A DNA stretch of 64,000 nucleotides from Streptomyces sp. NBRC 110035. GTDB lineage: Bacteria > Actinomycetota > Actinomycetes > Streptomycetales > Streptomycetaceae. A program made the translations under genes and the position numbers. Positions 11,201 through 23,200 of the stretch are shown piece by piece (position 1 is the stretch's first letter; every line of letters starts with the position of its first letter). The notes under the pieces were generated by a model that saw only the letters and a list, made by a program, of their open reading frames with translations, made no database searches and had not been told where the DNA came from. The stretch is taken from contig NZ_BBNN01000021.1 of the NCBI RefSeq assembly GCF_000829695.1, forward strand, positions 1 to 64,000. Direction: 5' to 3'.

Positions 11201-14200
11201 TGGGGGCGGGCCGGATCGGGACGGCCGCGGCGGCCAGTGCCCTCGTACCCCGCTCACTGGCCGGAGCGGCGGGGACGGAGCTGACGAGCCCGGGCGGCCT
11301 GCTGGGGCACCTGCCGGAGAAGAGCGCGCACCGGATGGGGCTGCTCGACGACGGCATGGGCGAGGTCCCCCGCTACACGCGGCAGCTCTGGGCACCGCAG
11401 CCCTGGCTGCGCGGCGCCGCCTTCGGCACGTACGCGGTGAACGCGCTGGATCCCACCGACGTGCTGCTCGCGTTCGACAAGCGGATCCGGGAGCTGGGGC
11501 TCGACGACGAGGACCGGGAGAGGGTCCGGCAGCTGGTGACGGCCCGTGCCACGCGGGCCCTGAAGGGTGAGATGACGACCACCGGCCCGTCGACGCTGGT
11601 CACCGCCGGAGGCTGGGGCTGGGGCAGTGTGCGGATCGGCAGCCGGCGGGTGCGGGCACGGGTCGAGCTGATCCCCGGGACACCCGTGTTCGACGGGCTC
11701 GACCACAGCGCGGAGCTGGAGGAGAACCGGCGGGCCATCGAGACCGCCCAGGAGAACTCGGAGGCCTCTTCCGGGGCGGACGTGGGCCTTCTGACCAGCC
11801 AGCCGGTGTACACCGGCAACGCACAGGTCGTGGCAGCCGGACCGACGTACACCGAGGGCGGCTCCCATCGGAAGGCGGTCGCGTCGAGTCACGCGGTCAC
11901 CACCGTCACGATCTACCGGGCGGCGTCCACCGAACCGCATGCGGAGATCGTCACCCCGTACCGCATGCGGATCACCCTGGAGGCCGACGACACCCCCAAC
12001 ACCGGCGCCCCGGCCGAGGTGGGACGGCCGGAGAGAAAGACCACGGCCCTCGACCGTTTCCGGGGCCACCTGCAGATCATTGAGGAGGACGCCGTCGGCG
12101 AGCTGCGCGAACACGTGCCGCTCAGCCTGATGGAGCCGGTGACGCCCCCGACGAAGACACCCGGGACGGACGGGACCGGGGCCACCCCGTCCGGCACCTC
12201 CACAGCCCCCCGGCTGCTGCCCGCACCCGACCCGACGGCCGACCCCGCCCTGGCCGAGGCGCCCCGGCCGGCCTCCCTTCCCAAGGCGGGAGAGGACGTA
12301 CTGGTCCGGGACGGGGAAGGCGTCATGCGGTCGTTCACCTTCCCCGAGAACGGCATGCACCCCCGCGGGATCATCGGCATCGAGAACATCCGCATCGCGG
12401 GCGACCTCCTCCTCACGAAGGCGTACGACGTCGGCTTCTCCCTCCGCGCCCTCGAGGCCGAGGAGGGCCCCGGCGCCGACGCCCTCACCGGACTCCTGCG
12501 CAAAACCAGGGAGACCGGCCTGACCCGGCTGGGCACCGGCTCCGCGCAGGCGCTGGAGGACGGCACCAGCTCCACGGCGCTCACCGCGTTCTACCCGCGC
12601 ACCACCGAGCCGGACGGCTACCAGGTGGCGGGGCTGACCGAGAAGTCCCTCGTGGGCACCGACACCGGCCGGCTGACCCTGCGCTCGACACCCGACTTCA
12701 GCCGCGCGCTGCTGCTGACGGTCGCCGACGGCAAGAAGCTGGAGGTGCTCAGGCGGTACGGGGAGAACGCCGGCACGTCCTCGGCCGGCGAACACAGCCA
12801 GACCGGGGCCCTCGGCGGCGGCTTCCTGTACGACTCGCCCAACAACGCGGGTCTCAACCAGATCGGACTCTTCGGCCCCGGCCCCAACGACCTCGACGGC
12901 GACGGGATGCCGGTCGGAGACGACCACCTGACCTCGCGCAACCTCAAGCCCAAGACGGACCGGTCCTTCCTGTTCGCCGTCCCGGCCACTTGGCTCGGCG
13001 TCGGCGACGTGCACCGGAGCGTCGTGGACTCCAGGCTCGCGAACAGGATCCGGGGCGGGACCTTCGGCAGCAAGGCCCGGTCGGGTCCGCAGGCGATGGA
13101 GTCCGAGACGTACGTCGTCACCTGGGTCCGGGAGGACATCGCCCGTGAGCTGAAGCTCGTCACCGACGCGAACTTCCCCGAACAGGTCAAAAAGGCATGG
13201 GACGCGGTCGGCAGTGCGAGCAAGGCGTGGGTCGACGCCGACAAGGCCTACTGGAAGAAGCGGCGCGCCTCAGCCGGCCTGCGCGCGGACCTCGACGCCG
13301 CGCAGACCGCCCTCGACAGAGCCGCCGGGATCGCCCGCGCGGCAGCGCGCCCGGTCGACCTCGCCCGGGCCGACGTCGATACGGCGGACACCGCCCTGCG
13401 GCAGGCCGGGGACGACGCGCGCCGGGACCACGGCACCGCGGACGCGACCGTGGCCGCCGCGCAGGCCGAAGTCGACGCCCTCGCCGAGAACGAGTACGGC
13501 GCCGCACCCGAGCACGACGGCTGGGCGGACCTCCTGCGGGACGAACAGGACGCCGCCCTGGACCGCCTGGCCGACGCGACAGCCGCCGCCGGGAGACTGC
13601 GGGAGGCGGCCGGTCTGCGGCTCGAAGCCGCGCGTACCGCGAAGGCCGCGGCCGACGAGCGGCTGGACACGGCTCTGCTGTCCGCGGCAGCGCCCGGCCG
13701 GAGCCTCCACGACGCCACCGCGCGCCGGGACACGGCAAGCGACGCCTTCGACGCCCGGCGCGACGAGCTGGACGCGCTCAGGGACGCGGCGGAGAAGGCC
13801 GCGGCGGAGTACCACCGGGTACGGGCCGGGGCGGACCAGCTCACCCGCTGGCACCGCCTCGCGGCCACCGAGGAGGGCCGCAAGGAGCTGGACGGTCTCG
13901 CCGAGCCGCCCGCGGTGACCCACCAGGCCCCGCCCAAGGCGTCCAAGGCGTCGCCCCCGGCCCCGCCCCGTTACACCAGGACCGGTACGGGAGCGGACAC
14001 CGTCCTCACGTCTCCCGCGCAGGAGACGTACACGCTCCACGACGTGCCGGGGGACGGCGAGGCCTTCTTCCGCGCGCTCGCCCACGGCCTCGAACGCGCC
14101 GCCCCGGGACTGCTGTCCGCGCAGGGCATCGACCCCGCCGATCCGCGGGCGACGGCCGAACTGCGCCGGAGGATGGCCACCTGGCTCACCGACCACGCCG

Positions 14201-17200
14201 ACGAGGACCTGCTGGCCGCCGTGGCCCCGGACGCCACCGACTCCTTCAGCGCGGACGAGATCGCCGCGGCGGGCCTGGACCTCGCGGCGGACACCCCTGC
14301 CCGCCGTGAGTTCGACGCCCTCGGCGGTCTCGTCCCGCACGCCGTCGACCTGAGTCCCGGGACACGTGCCGAACTGGCGGTCGCCCAGCTCCTGCGACCG
14401 GGCGACGCCGCGTCCGAGACCGGCTGGAACCACGCCGCGGCGGACCTGCTCCCGCTGCTCGCCGCACGGACCTTCGGCGTGCGCGTCACGGTGGTCCGGA
14501 GCGACGGCGGCTTCCAGGACTTCGCTCCCGAAGACCCGACGGGAGAGGGGAACCTCCGGGGACTCGTCGAGACATCCGGACACCCGGGCGCACACGTGGT
14601 GCTGAGCCTCGACGACCGCCACTACCAACTGGCACTGCCGACCGCACGGACACCGCCGGCGGACACGCCGTCCCCGGACACCCGGCAGCCTGTGCCGCCC
14701 GTGGACACCGTGGCGCCGCCCGCGCAGCCCGCGCCCCCCGTGGACACCGTGGCGCAGCCCGCGCAGCCCGCGCAGCCCGCGCAGCCCGCGCAGCCCGCGC
14801 CGCCCGCGCCCCCCGTGGACATCGTGGCGCCGCCCGCGCCCCCCGCGGACACCGTCACTCGGCCCGTTCCGCCCGAAACCCCGAAGACGGAAGGCACGAA
14901 GACGGAAGGCGAGGGATCGAAGGTCCCGCCGTCGGACGTTCAGGATCAGGAGGACGGCAAGAAGGGCTCCGGGCCGACGACGACCGACAGCCTCGGTGCG
15001 AGGGGCCGCCGCGTACGGGTGCCCGCCACGGGCGAGTGCCTCCTCTACTCCTTCATGGCCGGCGACCCCGTGCACATCCGGAGCCGTCTGCACGGCCTCG
15101 CCTCCACCGACCGCGCCGCGTACGACTGGCTCGGGCAGACCGACGCGGTACATGATGAACTGCGTCGCCAGGCCGCGATCCACTCCACGACCGGCATGGA
15201 CCCGGCCGGCCCGTCACAGGCCGTGCTCCAGGCCATGCGGTCCCTCGTGGAGGACCACGTGATCCGCAGCGAGGGGCGGCTGCATCCGCAGATCGTCGGA
15301 CAGTTCCGGCAGACGGTCGCCGACGCGTTCGCGGCACGCGTCCGGGGAATGAACCGGGCAGAGATGCTCGCCCGGCTCGCCCACCACGGCGTCCGGCACG
15401 TCCCCGTAGCGGAGGCCCTCGATCCCGCCGAACTGCTGAGGCGGTACGTCGACGCCCGCATGGCGTCGCAACCCGCCGCCCCGGGCGTCTCCCCGCAGGA
15501 CGCCCGGGCCGTCCAGGAGGCGGACGCCGAGAACCTGAGCCCGCGCCGGATGTTCGAGCATCTCGAGCAGCACGGTCTGCTGCCGGCGCCCGACGACCTC
15601 GACGACGACGCACTGCGCCGCCTGCTCCCCACGGTCTATTCGCAGAGCGCCGCGCCGCTGGACGACCGGGAACTGCCCCTGCTCCTGGACGCCGTCGTCA
15701 ACTGGGAGCAGCGCTGGGGGACACCGGAGGGAGAGATCTTCCTGCCCCTCCTGGCGCACGCGTTCGACCTGCGGGTCGACGTGGTGCGGTCGTTCCCGTC
15801 CGGTGTCCGGCGGGTCAGCGACGTGGGACCCGACGACGCCCTGCGGCAGACGGAGGTCTACTACAACGGCACCAACCACTACGAGGGCAGCGACGCCGTA
15901 CCCCGCGACCGGTTCGGCGCCCCGGTCCTGCCGAAGCGGGTCAAGGACGAGGAACGCGACCAGGACGGCGACGTACGGCTGAACCCCCTGTGGGTGCCGC
16001 TGGACGAGGTGGATCCGAACCTGGTGATCACCGGGAACCGGGACGCGGTGTGGCTGTACACGGTCACCGATGACGGGCGGGTGATCCTGGGCACGGAGAG
16101 TCCGAGCGGGATCGTCACCCAGGAGCAGTTCGACGCGCTGCTGGCGGGCATGCGGGAGCGGGACCCCGGTCTGACGGCCCAGGCGCTGCGCGAGGCGCTG
16201 GACGGGCTGGGCCACACCGGCATCGCCGCCGGGTTCGTCGCCGAGGACGAGACCGGGGCCGGGGCCGGACGGACGATGCCGGGGCGCAGCCGGGTGTCCG
16301 GCGAGTTCCGCTGGAGCGAGAAGCTGCGTTCCTGGGTGGTGAACGACAAGTCGGGCCGCTACATGAGCGACCAGGTCAGGCCGGGCCTGGTCGCCGAGGA
16401 AGCCGCCGCCTGGCTGGCCAACGTGGCGGCCCTGTTCAGCGACCGGCTGGGTGTCGTCGTCCGGACCGACCAGGTCAAGACCGCCACGACCGCCCCGCCC
16501 CCGCCGTCGGCCCCCACCGCCACCCCGGCCGGCCGCGGTGTCCCGGGCCCCCTGGAGGGGGCTGGGGCGGGCACGCCGTCCGGTGACGGCACCGGCGAGC
16601 TGGACGTCGCGCGCCGGGTCGGTGCCGTGCTGCACGGCCTCGGCCACCCGGTGGTGCTGGCCGGAGCCGCCCGCGGCCGGGTGCAGTTCGGCCGGTCCCG
16701 GCCGCTGGGTGCCGTGGAGTTCCAGCTGTCCGCGGCCGCCCTGCCCGCCGTCGCCGGGATCCGCGGGGCGCTGGAGCGGGAGATGCCCGGAGCGTCGGTG
16801 CGGGTTTGGCCCGTCACGGGCGGCGGCCGTGTTCTCGACCTGTCGGTGAACGGCGTCGACATCACGGTCACGGCGGTGGACCGGCCGGCCTCCGGCACGG
16901 TCACGGTCGACGGTTTCACCGTGCCGGCGCCCGCGGACTCCCTGGCCGACGCCGCCCTCGCCCTGGCCACCGGGACCGACCCCGAACTGCGCGGACGCGA
17001 CCTCCTCGACCTGCTGTGGGCGTTTCACCGCACCCCCGCCGACGGCCCTCGTACGGTCACGCCGGTGCTCGCGCGCGAGGACGCCTACCGCCTCGCGCGG
17101 CCCGTCGGTGCCGCCCCCTCCCTCGTCGTACGGCTCAGCGAACTGCTCGACTCCGCCGCCCTGGACCCCGATGCCCTCGCCCGCCACGAACAGACGTGGC

Positions 17201-20200
17201 GCGCCCTCGGCGTCCCCGACGCCGACCTGCCCGCGCTGCGCGCCGAGCTGACCGCGCTGGCCGACGGGCTGCGGGTCCGTCCGGAGGTGGCCGCGGACCC
17301 GGTCCGGGCGCTCGCCGCGCGGCTGCCCGGCCTGTCCACCGCCGACCGCGACGCGACGCCGGCGTCGCTGCCGCCCGCGGACCGTGAGCGGTTGGCCGGT
17401 GATCCCGTGCTCGTCGATGCCTTGCGTGCCGGGCTCGCCCCGGCCGAGTTCGCCTCGGTCGCGGCGCGCCTCATGACGCAGGTGCCCGACGGGGTCGAAC
17501 AGCCCGTCTCCGCCGGTGACCGGGCCCGTGCCCAGGTCGCCCGACTGCTGCGGGACCCCGACGTCGCGGCGCGGCTGCTCAAGGGCGGTTCGCGGGTCGT
17601 GGTGGTGCCCAGGAGCGAGGCCATGACCTCCCTGGACGCCTTCCGTTTCCTGCGGGGCGCCGTCACCGGCGACGGCCGCCCCTGGGACGACGTCCGCGGT
17701 GCCGGCACGCGCACCGCGGCCGTCACCGAGGAGAACCTGCTCGGCGAGCGCACCACCGTCAGCACCGGCATGTCCGCCTATCCCGACGGCTACTCGACCA
17801 CCCTGCACGAATTCGCCCACACCCTTCACCTGCACGGTCTGGACGCCGTGGACCGGCAGCGCATCACCAACACCTTCCGCACCACCACACGGGCCGGCGA
17901 GGCGGGCAACTGGCCCGACGGCCCCCTCCACGGCTACGACGCCGACGGCCGCCGCAGCGCCCCCAACTACAGCAGCCGTGACGAGCTCGAGTTCTTCGCC
18001 CAGCTCACCAACGTCTACCTCATGGCCAACGGCGGCAGCGACCCCTACACCGGGCTGCCCCGCAACAACGCCGGCCCGGAGTGGGTGCGCACCCGCCAGC
18101 CCGCCCTGTACCCCCTGTTGCGCCGGTTGTACGGCGAGGGCCCCCGGACGGCGCCCCGCCACCCGCGCAGCGTCGAACCGGCCCGTCCCCGCGGGTCGCG
18201 CCCCGCGGACGTCAACCCCGTCGAGGCCACCGACGTGGAGAACGAGGCACTGGCCCGTGCCCGTGCGCTGTGGGACGTCGCCGAGGGCGACCCGGGGGAC
18301 GGCAGTGACTCCTACGTGGCCGTCCGCGCCCTGTGGGACGGCACCACCGGCGCGCACGCGCCGCAGCCGCACACTCCCGCCCCGTTGCCGTTGCCGCTGC
18401 CCACTCCGGTGCCGGAGACACGGTCCGCCGCCGCACCGCCGCCCACCGACAGCACGGTCCAGCAGCGTCTCCGGGAACTGTGGGCACTCGTCGACGCCAC
18501 CTTCGGCTCCCAGCCGCTCCCGCCGGAGCTGCGCGACGGGCTGTTCAACTCGCTGCGCGTGATCGAGGCGGTGCGCGCCGGGCACCCCCGCTTCGGCGCC
18601 GGCCTGGACCTCGACGGCATCACCCGGATGCTGTTGCACCTGGCGCCGGACGAACCGGTGGACGCGGCCCGGCACTACGACGCCCTCACCCTCGTGAGCA
18701 GTGCCCATCGCCGGGGCCGGAGCGGCAGCCTGGACGCCGTCGCCGCTTACGGGCTGACCCGGCAGGGCCACCCGGAGCAGTCCGTGCTCAGCGGGGACGA
18801 CGGCGCGCCGCACGGCCGGAACTGGACCGGACGTCCCGGTGTCCACCTGCACCTGGACGTGGTCGCCGATCCCCGGGGCGTCCACCCCGCGCCCTGGGGG
18901 CCCGCCGCCCACGCGTTGGTGGCCGAGAGGAACGCCGGGGGAGCGGTGCTGGCGGACGGACGACCGGTGTCGGACGAGGAGTTCGCCGAACTGGTGCTGC
19001 ACGACCCCGAGCGGCAGCCGGACGTGCCCGTGGTGCTCCTGACCGGCGAGGAGGACGGCCGCAACGAGGCCCTCGCACGGGTGATCGCCGACCGCACCGG
19101 CACCCGCGTCTGGTTCACCTACGGCGACCTGCGACTCGAGAGGGCTCCGGACGGCCGCCGGGTGCCGGTCCTGGCCGCGCCGGCCTCCGGGAGCGACCCG
19201 GCGGGTACCTGGATCCCCGCCGACCCGGGACTGGTCCCGGACGACCCGGCGGCCACCGTCAGGGCCGCGAACGGCACCGTCTTCCCCGACGCCGACGTCC
19301 ACTCGTACCCGCTGGTCACGGTCGACGGGCAGAGGCTGACCGGGCGGGTGTTCCTCAACGCGCACGACATGGCGATGCGGGAGGAGGCCCTGCGGGTGGT
19401 GTCCGCCATCCAGCACTACACCAACGCCGTGGAAGGGCTGCCCGGTGTGTATGCCGGGCGGCAGAGCGGCGCGCTGCCCCTGCCGCAGGGCCTGGCCGAC
19501 TCCTACGTCGTCGTCGGCCACGGCGACAGCGGACGCACCACCGTGCCCCGCCGCAGCACCCGCGCCAACCAGGCGGTCCACCCCCGGCAGCTGGGCCGGA
19601 TGCTGGCGCGGCGCAGGAGCATGCGGGAGCTGTCTCCCGAGACGCCGGTGTGGTTGCTGATCTGCGAGCTGTCCATGACGCGCGCCGACCAGGACCTGCT
19701 CGCCCATCCCTCCTCCGCCCAGTACGTCGCCAACGAGACCCGCCGCACCGTCTTCACCGTGGACCGGCAGATCTCGCCGAGCGAGGCCGAGGGCAGCCTG
19801 CCACCGCGCCTGATCGTGTACGACGACCCCGACGACCCCGTGGGCCACATCGAGGAGTTCCTTCCCGAGCCCGGGACCACCGCCCTCGACGCGCTCGCCG
19901 ATCTGGGCGGACTGCCCGACCGGCTGCCGGACCGCACCGACCGCGCCCTCCACTGGGTGCGGGCCCTGCGCCGGACCCACGGTGTGCGCATCGACTCCGA
20001 CCCGGCCCGCGAGGCGGAGTTCCACGAGCTGATCGAGGGCTTCGGCGCCCTCGAAAGGCTGCGGTTCCAGGCGGCCGGCAACGCCGACCCGGGCCTGCTC
20101 ACCTGGGGCGGGATCCAGCACATCGTCGGCCGGTACACCGCCCGGCAGGGCTGGAACCGGTCGTTGACCGCCGGTTCCCTGGCCCACCTGCTGCGTGCGG

Positions 20201-23200
20201 CACACGCCGGCCGACTGCTGCCCTCCGACGCCGCAGGACCCACCGCCCCCGCCGCGCCGCCGGCCTCCCCCGACACCCCGGCCCCGACGGACACGGTGTC
20301 GCGGCCGACCGGTCGGGGAGCGTTGTGGGGCACCGACGGGGGCGGGACCGTCTCCGACGGCGCGCAGTCCGACCCGGACGACGCCGTCGGCCCCGCTGAC
20401 GCCGGACCCGCCGAGCCCGCCCCGGAGCTTCCCCCGGCCCGGTCCCGGGTCGCCTTCGAGCATCGCCACCGGGACATCACCGATCCGGTCCAGCGCCGGC
20501 AACTCGCCGAACTGGCCGAGGAGATCGTGGTGTCCGGCCTGCGGGACCTCGGGGCCGGTCTCCGGATCCCCAGGACCACGGTCACCGGTTACAGCAACGG
20601 CCCCCGCTTCGCGCTGTCCGGCGGTGCCGTCGAGCACGCCGGGACGGTCGGCCGGCAGCGGGCGGACGCCGTGCGGGACCTCCTCCTCGAGGAGATCCGG
20701 CGTCAGCTGGAACTCAACGAGCGGGCCGTGCGCAACGTCGCGGAAGTACGGGGCGGCACGGTCCGGGCCGAGGACTTCCCGATCACCACGGAGAGCGGCG
20801 GCCGGGACATCGGCGCCGTCGGCCCGATCGACGGCGCCACCGGGCGGGCGGCACGACGCCAGGCGGTCGTCACGGTCGACCGGTCCCCCCTGTCTGCGGC
20901 AGCCGCCCGGCTCGGAGAGCTGAGTCCGGAGATTTTCGACCCCGAGGACTACTTCGCCGACCCGGACAGGCTCGCCGGGGACATCCTGCACCTGGACGAC
21001 AACCCCGGGGACGACCCCGACACGGACAGCGACCCCGACACGGACAGCGACTCCGACAGCTCCGTCGATCCGGACGAGGCCGAGTCGGACGACGGGTCCG
21101 CGGACTCCGCCGCTCCGGCAGCGGTGCGTTTCGACGCCGACGACCTGTCGAACCGCGTGCGCAGGCTGTACGAGCTGGTGGACGAGGCGACGGCGGCCGG
21201 CCGGGCGACCGGTCGGGCGTCGCTGACCGCGTATCACCTGGGCAAACAGGGCATGCTGTCCGACGCCACCCGCCTGACCGCACCGGACGGCGCCCCGCTG
21301 GGCCGGAACTGGACGGGCCGGCCCGCCCGGGACGTGGACGTCTCCTCGTACGACGTGGTGGACGGAGGGAGCCGGGACTCCCAGCCCTCGCCGTGGGCAC
21401 GCCGGCCCGGTGCTCCCCTCCCGTACGTGATCGGGACGAAGGACGGTGACCACACGAAGGTCGGGCTGTCCCTGCCGGACGGCAGCAAGCGGTGGAAGCT
21501 GTCGTCGGAGGAGTTCGCCGAGCTGCTGGCGCTGGACGAGGAACTGGCGAGCCGCGAGGACGCCGCCGAGGTGGTGCTCGTCTCGCAGAACGCCGGCGCC
21601 ATGGGGCTGGACCTGCCGCGCCGGGCCGCGGCCCGGGCGCGCAGGACACTGTGGTCGCACAGCGGCGAGGTCGGTCTGAAACCGCACCCCGACACCGGCC
21701 GCCACCGCATCGAGGTCATCGACGACCGGGCCTTCGAAAGCGGGCCGCTGGGCGAGTGGATCGGCAGCGGGCCCGAGGACCTGGGCCCGGACGAGGGACG
21801 GCCGGAGCCCGGGGAGGGCGTCCTGCACACGACCGGGGGGAGGACCCTCGAGGACGGGAAGGTCATGTCCTTCACCCTCACCGACGAGGGCCGGCCCGTC
21901 GGCCGTGCGGTGCTCAACGGCACCGACCTGCTCCAGTTCGAGCCGTTGCTGCAGACCATGATCCGGTCGACGGAGTGGTCCGTCTACGACCCGCTCACCA
22001 GTGAGCCGGTCGGAGACCCCCGGCCGGTTCCCTGGAAGGGCCGAAAGCCCTACTTCTTCCTGGCCCACGGCCTGCCGGGCCAGACCCTCATGGTCAATGA
22101 GTTCCAGAGCAACGTTCCGGTCCGGGGTTCCGAAACCGGTGGCTTCCTCCGGCGGCGCCGAAGCGTGGCACGACTGGACCGGAACAGCCCCATCGTCTTC
22201 CTGTCCTGCTGGGGGAGCGGACCGGAGGGACACACCGCCGCAGCCCTGAAGCGGAGCCGCCCGTTCGTCCCCGACCCGCTCTCCGTCTCGTCGGCGGCCC
22301 AGGGCGTCTCCAACGTGACGCGGCGCGACGTCTACGCCCCCGAGAGGGAGCACTGGAGCCGCCACGCGAACGGGAGGCTGCACCACCACGGGATCCCCAC
22401 CACGCCGGCGAACGACCCGGTGGACATGGTGAAGCTGCGACCCGAACCGACACCGGACGAACTCGACGCCCTGGCCGGTCTGGCCGGTCTGGCCGGTCTG
22501 GGGACGTCCCCCGACTTCACTCCGGCCGTGGCCCGGGACACGGCACTGCGACTGGTCCGCGCCCTGCGGGCGACGTTCGGCGCCGATGTGGAGCACGACA
22601 GGGACGACCCGGCCGGCACGTACCGTCGGCTGCTGCGCGGCGTCGGCGCCCTGGAGGTCATGCGCCGCGGGGACGGGAACCTGCGGGGACACGGGGAACT
22701 GACGCTCGATCTGCTCGACCGGGTCACCCGCGCGCACCACGGCCTGACGACCGCCCCCGGCACCCGGCCCACGCCGCCGGACCCCGCCGACGTACGGACG
22801 ATGCTGGAGGCCGCGTCGGTACGGCTGTCCACCGATCCCCGGTCCGCGCTGTCCGACTTCGTCTCCCTGCGCTCCGTCGACCGCGCCCGCGAACTGATCG
22901 GACGGCACGATCCGGACCAGTGGGCCCGTCTGGTGCTGGGGCTGCACACGACGGCGCAGGTCACCGAGGTCCACCGGCAGAACGCGCTGTGGGCCACGGT
23001 CAAGGCGGTGGAGAGCGTGGAGAACCATCCCGACCCCGACACCCTGACGACGAAGGTGCTCCATCTGGGCGGCACCGGAGAGGACCCGCGGGACGAGGCC
23101 CTGCGGGCGGACCTGCTCCGGATGGCGGCCACGGCGGCGGCCCTCGGCCGCGACACCTACGATCCCACGGCACTCGCCGCGTACGACCTCGAACGCAACG

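Noticed and set aside
15214-23064. 2,616-codon open frame on the - strand inside the giant gene
   Set aside because: Antisense frame caused by high GC in codon third positions; the translation is Gly/Arg/Val-rich low complexity with no domain, while the + frame has clear motifs.
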